From Datnioides undecimradiatus (lineage: Eukaryota > Chordata > Actinopteri > Lobotiformes > Datnioididae), in NCBI GenBank assembly GCA_008933995.1, contig WARS01000126.1:1-64000 (forward strand): DNA of 64,000 bases. The letters run 5' to 3'. Within the stretch, counting starts at the first letter, position 1; each line of letters opens with the position of its first letter. This document shows positions 35,801-48,822 of this stretch, piece after piece. The notes under the pieces were generated by a model. The model was not told the DNA's origin. It worked only from the letters and a program-made list of their open reading frames with translations, and did not search any database. The translations under genes and the position numbers were made by a program.

Positions 35801-38251
35801 GCTCTTTCTCAGTGGATGAGGAAGATCAGGAAAAAGATCTTTTGCCATACAGTTCTCATGTTCTTCATATTCCCAGAGGTTTCTGTCTAGTGTAGAATAT
35901 ATGCACTACCTGCAGATAGAAGAAAACACATGTTAATGATGAGGTTTAATGTACATCAACTCACAAGTTTCTCAATTTGCTCTACGGACTAAACACTTGA
36001 GTTTGACTAAATAATCCATTCAGTTGCTTTTTCAGGCCCTGTCCCAGGCCCAACTGTTTCCATCAAACTACCGTTTTATAGTTTCATGTTAAACTTTTCT
36101 TGTTGTTGCTTCGTGTGATCGTGGTGGAGTTGATGGTAAAGTAAAGCGTGCTCAGTCACACCCTCAGACAGCCAACCGTCGGCGCTGTTGAACAATGTTA
36201 CACAAGCACAGCTCATGGAAGAGCATTTGATGACATTCTAACGATGATGAGTAATGTCCATCACCTGACCAGAGAGACCACATGCTGCTGGCACAAACCT
36301 CAACGCTACCAAAGGATCTTGACTGGCTGGAGCTGTGTTACGTTGAATATGTCTCCAATACAGTCTAGGGGTCTCCTGGGTCAGATGTGGAGAAAGTGCA
36401 GCTCCTGTGTCTCATTGCAGCTTCCACTTCCTGTGCAAGGACATTTTTATAGATCACCTGGCTCCTACAACAACATCAAATGTTAGTACATGATTCTAAT
36501 GATTTTTAAAAAACTTCAATAGTAAGTAAAAGTACATTCAGACGCTAAACCGATCTCATTGTTGTCTTCAAGGACCCGCAGACACCAGGTCCGGTGCTGT
36601 TTTAGTTAAGTACCGGGCTGAGCCTAGGATGCGTGCGTATCCGCAGGCACATGGTTAAGTTGTTTCAAAGGTCATGTCACCGTTGTTCCTACAGCAACAG
36701 GTTAACACACATTCTTCTGCTACAAATGACCATATGGATCAAATGTTAGACTGACTTCATCCAGTGTTTTAATGGTGTTGCAGCAGTGGGCCAAACAATG
36801 CGAGCAAATGATTCGAAACATCCAATTAATGGAAAAGTTTCAGTGCAGGCAGAGGTCAAGAGACGTGAAGGCTGAATGAGAGGAGGTTTTGCTTCCTTCC
36901 GTCCTGAGGGTTAGGGTCAGGGAAGGCTCCTGGCACCTCTGCTGCACGCCACCCTCTTAAAAAGAGCGTTGAGCAGAGCTGAAGAGGGTTAGCCGCTAAA
37001 TAGAGAATCATTCCACATGGTCACACCACTCAAAGCTGCGATGTTTCTGAGTGAGCTTATTCCTGTCTGTCTTATGTAAAGAAAGAATTGTAAGGACTTA
37101 TGCTGCTGCTGACGCCCACGTGAGGGTCTGCAGGTCCTCACTGAGGGAGGGATGAGCTTCGCAGTGAAGAATCATGACAATGCAACCTATTTAACGACAG
37201 TAGTCAGAGTTTTAGCTGTTGCCGGGTGCTGAGCTGTGCCCCACCTCCTCATCAGTGCCGCTCCACACAGGCCCACAGTCTCTTACACACTGTTTATCAC
37301 TTCTCTCATGCCATGACACTCAATTGACTTTCCGCTCAGGCTGAAATGGGTCGGTTGATCCAGTTGCCATGCAGATGAGTCCGATTCTTTGGTGACCGCA
37401 GTGTTTTTCACGCGTGCCGAAGAGACAGGGACGCATAAAGAGGGAGAGGGAGTATAAAGCAGCGGCGTGTAATAAATCAGATGAAGCCACGGCAGAGCAT
37501 GAGGCACGCACGTGCACACGCCGAGGCCATCAAGCTTTGATTAGGATGGACCAGCTCTGACACCTGCTCTCTGTTCTGGGATGAATCTCTTCAGGGGTTT
37601 TCCCATCCAATCCCGCTCATTCTCCCGTTTCATTTCTGTGGATATTTAGCCAAATCTGATGGGATTGTTTCACCTTTCTTTTGTGTCACCATGCAAACAT
37701 CGCCCAGGCTAAAAATAATCTCTCCAATAATATTGTTTGCCGATAAGAAAAGAATGTTTTTATCACTTAACAGCTGAATGGCATTGCTTCTGCGATGTAA
37801 AGGACCAGTTTTGGAAATACACATTTGCTCTCTTTGTACTGTTTCTACGTTGAACCGCTATATACATATATCAGATCTGCTAAGAACAATAAGCTGGTGT
37901 TAGACATAGCCTGAGTGTGAGCATCAGGGTCTGTTTGGAAAGAGAACACCCAGCAGAGTTTGTGAGCTGGAAAACCCCAAACAGTGAGTGAAGAGAGGCA
38001 AAGGGCCTGCACAGGTAACCCATCTGTGGCAGTGGGAGTTACACCTTCTACATTAGACATACGTTAGCTGTCTGATCCATATTTAATATTAGAGTGGAAG
38101 CAGCTTTGAATACATTGATTTATTGTGTGTTTTATTTACTATACTCACTGTGCAAACACTGCATTCCTCAGGAGCTCGGATAATATTTGCATACCTGAAA
38201 TAGTTTGAGTTTCTCGTAACGAGCGTGAGAGCTTATCTGGATTACTGTGCG

Positions 38252-38293
38252 CAGAATGGGAGGCTGCAGTGGCAACAGAATGGGAGGCTGAGG
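38252..38293 (+). repeat. Imperfect 25-bp direct repeat
   Basis: CAGAATGGGAGGCTG appears at about 38252 and again at about 38277. Confidence 0.7.
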
Positions 38294-39764
38294 CTCAACA
38301 GAGTTTGTTCGCAGCCTGGTTTACTAGTGGGATCCCGGAGTGGCCGTTTCACGCTGCGTGCGAGCATCTGACCTTAGTTTCGTTCAATGCTGCATCACTG
38401 CCACAGATTACGTGTTGTGACCAGGGGAATATCAGAGCATGTAAGCACATACCGATGCATAAGATCAAGACTTTGGCTGTAGTTTCACTGTCTCCCTACC
38501 TCTGTGTGTATCTAGTTCACAACTTGTATTCTGTCTTGTTGGAATGCTGATTGCATAATGTTGTATGATCTATCAAAACCAAGCCCGACCCCCTTGCAGC
38601 AAGACGTCATCTTTGGTCTCTTTGCCCACCAAGGAATCCCCTATTCCCACCGAGTTATTGCTGCGAGCTGTCAGCTTCAAGAACCTTTGGATTGATTTCT
38701 CATTCCACGGTCTCAGGGAGCTGTATGTATCGCGTGGGCCTGGAGTTGATGCCAGATAGGTTCCTGTTGAGGAAAAGATGATGCTCCTGCGTCTGCGAGG
38801 GATCACTCGTATCTTTCAGACAAATCATTGTTTCCATTTTTATATCCTTACCTCTCTTTGCTAGTATATTGTTCTCATCTTTAAGAGTGGGAAATCTCTC
38901 TCTGGGGAAGGCGGCGCTGAAAGGCACCTGAGCCAAATTGATTTCAGTCTGTTGGAGATGAAAAAGCATCAGGAAACTGACATTTCAGTGTGATCTTTAG
39001 TGGGGAGGGGGGTAGTTCGGTCTTTGTGGGTTCCTTTTAAGAAAACAGGCCGTCAAACAACTCACTGCTTGGCTGATTACATCACTACACCTCCTGTCCT
39101 AAACCCCTTTTTTAATTTGAGAGAGGGCTTGAGATTGGAGGCAGGTTCGATTAGCTTCTTTCTTAGAGATGCAGCTCTGCGGGTGCATGGCAGATAAAAG
39201 AAGATTTTCGCGGTTTGACTGGACTGAAACTGAAAAACCGAACAGCCGGTGAAGAGAGCTGATTCGCAGAGTGTTTGCTGATATCCCTGCAGGATCATAA
39301 ACTTGATCGAGTGGCTCTGAAACAGCCCGGAGTACAGGAGAAGCAAAGTCATTTCCCGCGTTGCACTTCTTTCCTTTGAAGACAGAACCAAAGGGTGGCG
39401 ATATACTGAACATCTGTCAATCAGTCACTAGTCAGTAGCAGGATATCATCATAACAAGTATTGGCCAGATTGCCACGTCATTCTGTCTGCATATTCATAA
39501 ACAATGATGAGATAATGAGTAAAAAATCACATCATTTTCCTGTAATTTACCTTAATAACCAGGAAAAGACAACACGGATGCCATTTAATTATATTATGAT
39601 ACACAAAATCTACAATGATACATCTAGCCTCATATCATGATATGGATAATAATGGTCTATGGGTGTTTGGTATTGATCACATTAGCAGGACTGGGATTTG
39701 GTGACGAAGTGGTTTGATTAGATTAAAACAAAGAGTATATTCCCTCTTTAGGTAACATATATAG

Positions 39765-39845
39765 GTTCTATTACGTGTCTTGCTCAAGGACCGACAGCCC
39801 TGTAACCAGTGGACGGCTCGCTCCACAACCAACACAGTGCAAGTT
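39765..39845. mobile_element. Possible SINE-like fragment
   Basis: GTGTCTTGCTCAAGGACC followed by CAGTGGACGGCTCGCTCC resembles the body of short fish SINEs (TCTTGCCCAAGGACAC wording). It is too decayed to delimit. Confidence 0.3.
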
Positions 39846-42800
39846 GGCAAAAAGCTGTCAAACACCAGGCTGAAGTTAGTTTGCTTATCATCGGAGGGAC
39901 TAATTCAATTGGCTGCATTGAGTTGTAGTTACCCTAAAGTTGGATAGTTGATCTGTAAGTTGTCCTGCTGTGCTGCATCATATCGCCACAAATTGTTGTC
40001 ACAAAAAATGATTTTATGCCATATCCATCCACATCGCCTTCCTCTGCTCCAGTCACCAAGAAAAGGATAAATCTTCATTTCCAGTTGCACAGCTTATAAT
40101 AAAAGCTTATTGCCATTTTCTTGTGGGGACATTCTACAAGCTCTCCTCTAAGATAACAGGCAGATTACCACAATGTTTGCTTTGGACCTTCAGGCCTCGA
40201 AGGAGTTAAACCCTTTCAAGTTCCCAATGAGCTTTCATATATTCACATTATGGATTGCTGTGATCACTGTAGCATTTGTTGGAATTGTTAGTTTGCCAGG
40301 TTGAAAATAATGATACTTTGATGGACACAAAGATTAAGAGGAATGGATACAAAACCCAGAGTCTCACACATTTCATCATCAGGACAAATGGCTGGCTGCC
40401 GAATCAAAGAAGCATGTGCCTTTTTTTTCTTTTTTTCCCTGGGATGGAAACAGCCCAGCGACAGCTTGCAGTGTCTCCTCAGGTGCCACCTCGTCCTCTG
40501 AGCTCTCCCACTTTTTATCTGCAGGATTTCCCTCATCTGACAGCACTGTGACTCTGACTCTGCTGTTATCAAGTCTCGTTCTAGGCCTCCCTGTCTGTGG
40601 GCTCGTTCCTCTAACATAAAGTCTAACAAGCTGAAAAGGGGGTCAGTGAATGCTCACATCCAGCGCTGCGTCCTTACTTCAAAAGTGACTCACTGAGAGC
40701 CAATTTCAGCCGTTTGTAAGATGTCTACAAGGATGATTGATATCTGCATCGGAAATAGAGGAAGTGGACCCGCCCTGCGGCTGAGCTGTTGTCAAAAAGC
40801 ATGGGATGCCTTCACAGGGAGCAGGATAGCGCTTTGGAAGACGCTCTGAACGTAGATGCCGCTACAGCGCGTACAGAGCAGAACTGAGACAGTCAAAGCA
40901 GACACTGTGATGCTGCAGTTCTGATTTCACTGAGGTATTTGTTGCACGGAGAGGCGTCTTGCTGTTGCCTGGCAACACGTTATGTGCCATCAGTCACTTG
41001 CGTGTTGGTGAGCTAGTCATTATAACATAAGCAGCTGCATTCAAGCAATGAAAACAACAATGATAATAAGCACATCTAAACCTTACCGTATATATATTAC
41101 TGCAGACGTGTGTGACTGATCCTCCTGCAGTGGGTGAAAAGACAGAATAATGACAACAAACTGATATAGATCAGCAGCGTATCGCCACCAAAGTTGTTTC
41201 CATTGTGTCAGCAAACAGCAGAGAAGGAGCAGTGTTAACCCTTATTTGGAGTTGGGTTCGTGTGACAGATCTAAAGCCAGCATTAAATCTCCCTTTAGGG
41301 AATCAGTCTCCAACAACACCTGAGAGTGTGTCATTCGGTGCTGGGTAAGAGGCGTACAGCAGGTCTATCAGTGCTCTTTTTCTGCCAGTGGGGTTTATCG
41401 ATTAGACTCCACCGTATAGTAAATGTGAAGGCTGTCAGATTGAAACACTGCGCCCTAAGACCAGCTCGTGATATCCCCGTCGACTTCCGTCTTCAGCTTC
41501 CTTCAGCCGCCGTGTGTGGAATTGAAAGGTTAGCCTCATTCATGACACCCTGGCAGCAGATGTTGATGCACTTAGTCGAAAATATGCCTTGGTGTTGTTC
41601 ATTCAGCCTGCCGCTGGTGGCCGCAGAGTGGAGGCAGAGGTCACAGTGAAGATTGAAAAGCTTTAAATGTCAGCTCCTGCCTAAACAATCGCTGCGTGAT
41701 GGGTATTCATTAAAAACCCAATCAGCTCTCCCATGAAATATTCTCACAGTTTTGTGCTGTGGGCAGTGAAAACATTACTTAGTGCCCAGAGGACGTGCTA
41801 GACAGTCACTGAACTAAGAGATACCAGACGGTCTTCTGGCAGTTTCCAACACAAATAACACTCCCGGGCCTTCTAAACACCTTGTGGTTGCTCTTGAAAG
41901 GTAGACCAGAGTGCAAACCTCCACTGCTTCAGAGATTCTCTCTGTAGTCCTGTAAGTACACAATGTACTATTGACTCTCTGATCAATATGATATCATATT
42001 TATCATATTCCATGCTCTGTTGGATCACATGCGTAATGAGATAGCATAAAATGGGCTAACAGAAAAAATGCAGGTGTCAGCGTGTAGTTCATAACGGGGT
42101 CATTCAAGCATCTCTGCATGCTGCCGTCCCACTCCTGATGAGTGATGCTCCCCGTGGACACCGGCATCTACATGTGTGCCTTATTGATTTTGTTCCCGTC
42201 AAACAACGGCTTTGTCCATGGTCCAATGTTCAATTCCCTGGGTGACAATACAAAAGCATATGAACGTCTGAACTCCCACTGGAACCAGCTTTGCCAAACA
42301 TACAGTAAACAGCGTGTGCACAGCAGGACACTTCAATGAGAATCAGTGCTGATGCTCATTAGCAGAGTGTGTTTGGTGGCATTAAGCATAAAGTTAACTG
42401 TGTCTGATGAAGGGCAATGAGTTTTGAATATAGTTACAGCTGTCTTGATTTCTCTGCACTCGATATGACTTCGGATTACATTTGAATCTGACCTGAATTA
42501 ATCTCATTCTTGTTTCCTGAGAGCGCCTTGGTTTCTGGAAAAGCCCGGCCTCCACAAAGTCAACAGTCTTTCGAGAGCGCTTTTTCCCCCTCTGCCTATT
42601 TTTACTAACTGGGTTGGAACTAAACCTTTAAGTAACATGGCAGTTGTCTTATCTGACTTGAATTTGGGTCATATCACCCTTCGGATGAAGAAATGTTTTA
42701 CTTAAGAACCAATGAGTGAAACTCTCTTTAACCTGTCCTCCTGACCAATCCCTTTCTCCCAAATCCGCAGGAAAGAAATGATTAGAGCTTTGAGAACTGG

Positions 42801-43845
42801 GGCGTTTTATATAAAGACAACCCCTGTGCTGCAGCCCTCAGTTGTGGTTGGCTTTATGGATCGAGTTCATTTATATCATGAGCCTTTTTTTTCCCTTCTG
42901 ACACATCTGATGGGTTGCCCGTGCAGCAGAGGCCTCTCGAGGAAGAGCTTATGAGATTACAGTGTGTCGAACGGTTCATGCAAAATTTAAAGTGAGCTGT
43001 TTTTCTCCTCACAACGAGCAGAGTGACTCAGAGATAGAGGGTGAGAGGAAACATGTTACCTACTAAAATAGGTCTGACTCGCTGCGGGGCTGTTAAAAAG
43101 GCAGTCGTGTTCCAGCACCAGAGGGACCCGATCAGGGCAAAGCGCTAATCTTCAAAGACATGTGAACTGGATAATTCAATACCAAGCAAAAACACACACA
43201 CACATGAACTCCATTGGCTATTACAGTTAGAATTGAATGGTTGGTTAGCATTGGTAAAAGATTACCTCCCAGCAAGTTAACCTGGTAGCTTCTACTGAGA
43301 GGAAACAGTGGTTAGGCCAAAATGAAGTAGCCATCCATTCGTAAACCATCAACCACAAACACATCGTCAGAGTGAATGAATGTGAAATGATGGGCGATTA
43401 TTAGAAGCTTCTTTTAGGAAACAAGATAACCTGGCTTTCATTGCATTTATGTTTCTAAGAACTTTCATCAGTGTTATTTGCAGAAGTTTCTGGAATTCAC
43501 CGTTACATAAAAGCAATTTTATTCTTTTAGCCCAATATCATATATCAGCACATGACATCCATCAGTAAAAAAAAATTGTACAGATTATGCAAATTATGAA
43601 GACAAACTATAGATACAGTATACACAGTTTCTAAAATATAAGTGAACAGTATGGCTCCAGGAGGATGTAGAGCATCTTCAGGTGTTAGGCTAGACAAGCT
43701 CCCTTAACCATGGAGACCTTGTATTAGGACAGGCCAGAACAGCCAGAGCAACATGCACACTACAGAGAGGGGGAGAGGATGAATCTCCACCAGGACAATG
43801 ATCTAGATCCAAACGTCCGGATGAAGCACCAGCAGGCAGGAGAAA

Positions 43846-44328
43846 TTGAGGCGGGATGTCTCAGGACGACTGATGGTCCAGCAAAGAGAAGTCTCAGCAA
43901 AAAGGGAGGACAAGGAGGAGCAAATGAGGGAGAGGAGGAGAGAAAAAGAGAGGTGGCTTGTAGAAAGCAAAAGGAAAACAGCAGAAGGTTGGAGAAATGC
44001 CGTGGTTGCAGTGCAGTTTGTTGAACTCCTGTCTCCAGGACAGATGTGGACTAGAAGCACTGGTGGTAATATATTTTACAAACTGAGATCAACCTGCCAG
44101 AAGGATAATGGTAACATGTATAAGGTCACAATCTTTGATGTGAACATGGAGGTTATTCCAGAGGAACAGGGGAAACTACAGGAGAAGAAAGGCCCTGCAG
44201 CCGGCCGACTTGTTTTTAACTGTAGGGACAGACAGGATCCCTGCACTCTGATGACGAGACCATTTATAACTTTAATACTCGTCAGACTTCTGAACAGACC
44301 TGGACAGGGAGCCATGAAGTCAGGCTAA
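43846..44328 (+). other. 160-codon open frame, probably not a gene
   Basis: A frame rich in Arg, Lys and Glu in its first third, formed by GA-rich sequence, then an unremarkable tail. No domain, no intron signals that would tie it to a transcript, and no known family. I record it as the longest intron-4 frame besides low-complexity ones, and think it is chance. Confidence 0.15.
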
Positions 44329-45371
44329 AATTGATGCATTGTGGTAAAATCTGCTTAATTGGTTAGGTTGTAACCATTTGAGGACTATCAGTCCTCTATC
44401 AGTCATGGAGAGGAGAGACTTCATTTTAGTTGCATAAATGGAAAAAAGTGATCTTGTGTCTCTCTAGTGAGCCATTGAGTGACGCCTAGTTGGATGAGAT
44501 CCCCAAGGTTCAGATGTTCTCCACCTCAACAGGGTTTAGGCCAGAGACACACGGATATAACATGCTGTTGTTAGTCAGCTAACTAATGTGAATTAGATTT
44601 GTGCAGTTAAAAGATAAAGATTGATTGACGGGTGGATGCCATGATATCATTGGATGAAATTGGTTGGTTCAAGATTACATAAGCACTAGTCACAGTTTAT
44701 TTTACAGGAGGAACATGTCAAAATTATGTATAAGAACAAACAGAAATAGATTTTCATGTATTTTGTCAGCCATGGATAATTGAATAGGTGTACACTTCGA
44801 CCTGGATGTTGTATGAAATTTTATAAACGTTGCTATTGACATTTTTCCTCTAAAATCAGTTTCAGTCTCAAAACCCCTCTAATATCCAGCTTTAGTTGCT
44901 TGATATCATTGGACTAGTGACAGGAAGAAGGATAAGATCACAACTAGCAGTATGATTGCAACAAGAACTGTTTATTAGTTCCTTAAAATGATCTCAGAGG
45001 GTCGTATTCTCTTCTCTACCTATGCTCCTGACCTCATTCTGTTGGGGGCTGGATTTGGAGTGGCTGCCATGTCCTGCCATTGAACCTCTGCAGTGAATAG
45101 CGTTAGCCTGGAGCACATCTGTTCAGAAGGCTAATCCACAAAAGGCTGGTCCCTTGCATAATGCTCCCACTGGGCAACCACTTCAGCTGGCACAAACAGG
45201 CCGTGCAACAATAGCGTTGCTGAAGCTAGCCTTGGCGAGGCTACGTGGTGAGCTAAATCAAGCCGGCTCGTGTTCGAGTGCGACTGACTGTCTGAGCTGT
45301 TGGCCTCATTTCAGAAGCCTCCCCCCGGCTTTTCCCCTTTGTCTAATACTCTCCTCTTTCATTTATTGTGG

Positions 45372-45388
45372 CCCCCCCCCCCCCCCCC
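45372..45388 (+). repeat. Poly(C) tract of 17
   Basis: A C17 homopolymer, a possible assembly or indel-prone site. Confidence 0.95.
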
Positions 45389-47816
45389 GTCATGTCGGTC
45401 TCCTTCACACTTCACACTTTGCTCTCTGCATGTCAGCGCTGTTTTCTTTTTTCCCTTATCCTCCCATGTAGTCTGCATTCCTCCACTTAGTGCAGCACAT
45501 GCCTGCCCAGGTCACCTTGCTGTTCTTTGTCTTTTCTGACATTCTGGAGTCAAAGCTAAAAGCCCCGCAGTCTTGCATAATACAGCAGCAGACAGAGTGA
45601 GCGTACAATGGTCTGTCAAGGGGCTGAAACGCTGTTTATCATGAGCAGGAAGTGTGGACATTAGGATTTAGCCAAACACCATTATAATGCTGTTCTCGCG
45701 TGTGCGGTGTTATTCTGAATCAGCTGACTGTGGGTGAAACTCACGGCACCGCTGCTACATTTCGGTACAAGCCGCGCAGTGAACAGCTGATATCCGGTGA
45801 TGGTGCTTGGTTTCAGTGATTTATTGTAATCATATAGCGGGCAATCATAACTCCGAGCAGCTGATGTTCAGATTTTGTTTTTATGCAGACTCCTGTTCAC
45901 TTGCAACTTTTTAAAATGACAAGTCCAGCTTCGGTCGACTTCGCCGTTTATGACAGTGCAGCTGATCAATAGCAATCGGTCCTGAGTTCACTGGATAATC
46001 CAAAAGTGTGAAAACGTGAAGCATAAAAATCAAAGTATATTAGTGAAGCTCTGTATATAGACCTTACAGTAAGGCAGATATGCATCTCTGCATACAGTTG
46101 CCCTGCAGGTACAAGTAAACAGTGAGCTTTGAGCGTTGAACTGAATTGAACTGAAAGATTCACGCTGAAGCAGGAGGGAAAAGGGTTCAGAGTGTGCAGA
46201 AGAACGAGAAGTGCAATAAAAGACTAAATGGCAAATGGTATCAAGACGCTGTTTACAAGCTGCAGTTTTCTCTGTAAATGTTCAGTTTGAGCAAAGTTAG
46301 CTTAACAGCTAATAACAGCGCAGAGTAAAGGGAACCTGTTATCTTTGTATCCAGTCACTCAGTTCTTCCTAACAGAGAACGTGGTGTGCTCCTGTGCACT
46401 TTGCTGCCTTGAGCCACGGCGAATGGGCGTCTGTACTGCACCGCCTGCTCCTGGCAGTGCCGATAAAGTAAAAATGTCTTGAAGGTTGCTTTGATAAAGA
46501 GACGAGTCCGGCCTGGAGAATAGCCCTCCGCCCTCACTGTGAAGGAATGCAGAAAATGTTTGCACAACCTCCTCGATGTTGCAACACTGCCGGGCAAGGA
46601 GAGACGTAAATGTGTCCGAGTCAGTGTTCGGCTGAGAGAGGGAAGGGGCCTGAGTGTGCCTGATCTAAAATAATCAAAACTCTTAATCGTCCCATCACCT
46701 GAAGCATGAACTTCTCCATCAGAGCATCTCCTGGTGTCACTTTCTATTTATTTTTCCACTGATATGGGCATATCGGATATGGATATATAATGACATAGTA
46801 ATAATAATGTAGTGGTTGTAATCTACACAAACAAATTTGATACTAATCCCTTAGAGTTCTGGTTTTGATGAACTGTGAGCAAACCGAGCAGGACAACTGG
46901 CAGCTGAAAGCCAAACTCATTGTTGCTCTCTGGTGGACAAACTGTGAGATGATGTTTACTTTATTTTTTCGACTGATATGGAATTTTTGAGATCAGTGTC
47001 AGTTTTAGAGGGAAGAATTGACAGCTGGCTGACAGTTCAGCTGATACAGTTGGGGCTGGAATGAAAATAGACCTTTTCTGTGTGGATTGCACAGCGATCG
47101 TGCGGTGATGTGACTGTGTAAAGTGCCAAGAACGCTGATTTCTTATTGTTACTGTCAAGATGAAGCAACACGCAGGCATCTGTCCCAGTTATCCCCCCAG
47201 CACTGCTCATGAACACAGGTACGAGCAGCCGGTACACTGACTTTTGTGTATCAGATGTTTGAAAGACCAATCGCCAATCAGGCGACCTGATCACACCTGA
47301 TGTAACAGCTGTGAACAGCCCCCGCAACTGAGCTCCAACGTGTGTCTGTAATCTGCTGATTTATGGAACACTTTTCAAAAGACAAAGTGTTCTTCAAAGT
47401 TTTTTACAGGTGGTTTGAGAATCCAGTTGGATGATTAAAATGATACTATGAAGATGTAAAAATACAAATGTCATCTGAGTGTGAACTGTTCCACAGCCAG
47501 TTTCCAAAAGTATAATATGCCCACCCTTGTTAAACTTGACTTGGCCTGGAGTCAGTAGGGTAACCTAGGTAAACCTTAGTTTGATTATACGACTCGTTTT
47601 GTGTTTGGGAGGTGTGATTTTTCTCAAGTACTCTCAAGAATTACTGTTTAAGTGAGAGTAAGAATTCCAGTTTGTGTTTGCATGCTTTGTGTTTGATTTG
47701 TGTCCAGTTCCGCAGCACCATTTAGACATTTGAAAATGCTCCACGGGCCATAGAACTGCACTGAAAATGAGGCATTAGGAAAACATTACAGTTGCGTTTA
47801 AAAGACTATAAAAGCA

Positions 47817-47835
47817 AAAAAAAAAAAAAAAAAAA
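47817..47835 (+). repeat. Poly(A) tract of 19
   Basis: An A19 homopolymer. No retrosequence body was recognised upstream. Confidence 0.9.
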
Positions 47836-48364
47836 GCGATAGTGAAAACTTTGTTTTCTATTTGCTGAGAAAATCATTTGAAAGGCAAACATGTAAAAAG
47901 CCACAGATTAAATACACGCTGTGTATCTAATTTACTGGAAAGCTGCAGTGAACTGGAATGGTTTCAGCCCTGACGGATTCAGCTCAGGTGTTCAGGAAGC
48001 TTGTTCCAAAGGTGAGAGATTCAGTACTGCTTCACCTGGCTGGCTTTGAAAGGTAGAAACTGTGCCCTCGTATACAATGAACTGAAACCCAAATATATAC
48101 AGTATACCTGTGGTTTGTATAGGACAACATTAAAAATAACAGACACAGTCTGTCTGTAGGTGATGTACATCAGCACACACAGCTCCCAGTGTTCCCATGA
48201 ACAGGGAGCTATTAATGCATCCAGAGACAGGTCTCTAGGAAAGCGTGGCTGTCATCCAGGATGTGCTCCAACAGGCGCAGCCACTAAAAATAGTCCACAA
48301 GGTTTAAATTTAGGTTTGAATTTGTTGTGCGCTCAGGATGCTGCTGCCCAAATCAGAGCAACTT

Positions 48365-48378
48365 CTGCCATCTAGTGG
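48365..48378 (-). promoter_or_regulatory. CTCF core motif match, minus strand
   Basis: The minus strand reads CCACTAGATGGCAG, agreeing with all 14 positions of CCASYAGRKGGCRS. It lies about 420 bases before the ATG of the candidate alternative first exon and faces the + strand match at 2804. Confidence 0.45.
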
Positions 48379-48523
48379 CTGAAACCGTGCAAACGCAGTG
48401 CGGAGCAGGCAGCAGTTTCAGCCTCAATCAATGTGGCACGATCTGTGTTCAGCGAGGAGCATTCAGTGCAAAAGCGCATCGAGAATTTGTGCACGTTTGT
48501 ACGTCTGATGAATGCTACTTGAG

Positions 48524-48548
48524 GTGTGTGTGCGTGTGTGTGTGTGTA
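48524..48548 (+). repeat. (TG)n microsatellite
   Basis: A TG tract with one CG, immediately before the GA-rich candidate promoter. Confidence 0.85.
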
Positions 48549-48549
48549 A

Positions 48550-48785
48550 TGTGACGGGGAGATGAAGAGAACGAGCCTGAAGGGGAATGAAAGCAAATAA
48601 GAAGGGAGGGGAGGGAGGAGAGAGCGACAGAGAGAGGCAAGTGAAGCGGCTCGGCGCGAGCAGCGGGAGGAGGAGGAGGAAGAGGAGGAAGGCAGGATGA
48701 GGAGAGGAGTAGCGGAGGAAGTGCAGGAGAACACCATGAGATCCGGCGTGTGAAGGCGCCGGAGCGGTAACGTTCAGCAGGAGGG
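48550..48785 (+). promoter_or_regulatory. prkcz: Candidate internal promoter and 5' UTR of prkcz
   Basis: GA-rich sequence passing into a CpG cluster (GGCTCGGCGCGAGCAGCGGG near 48650, GGCGCCGGAGCGGTAACG near 48755), unlike the AT-rich intron on either side. A TGACGG CRE half-site lies near 48551. An upstream frame begins at ATG 48697, has a second in-frame ATG at 48736 in good context, and stops with TGA at 48751-48753, before the ATG at 48786. Transcription start is not determinable. Confidence 0.4.
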
Positions 48786-48822
48786 ATGCTGCTCACACTG
48801 CTTTTCTACCTCCGAGTCAAAG
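48786..48822 (+). CDS. prkcz: Candidate alternative first coding exon of prkcz
   Basis: From ATG 48786 the frame reads MLLTLLFYLRVK and leaves one base (G) before donor AAAG|GTAGGG at 48823. That is phase 1, exactly what exon 5 needs; joined, the protein would continue ...[14 protein letters not shown]. Such an isoform would lack PB1 (no PAR6/p62 docking) but keep the pseudosubstrate, C1 and kinase. The hydrophobic start could act as a membrane or lipid-contact segment. Support: local CpG promoter-like sequence, donor, and phase. Against: the exon is short, a one-in-three phase match can be chance, and no transcript data are available. Confidence 0.45.

Noticed and set aside
48372..48796. Overlapping minus-strand frames of 93-121 codons
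   Set aside because: They are antisense to GA-rich DNA and consist of Ser/Pro/Leu-rich low-complexity peptide; the + strand reading as promoter and first exon explains the composition.
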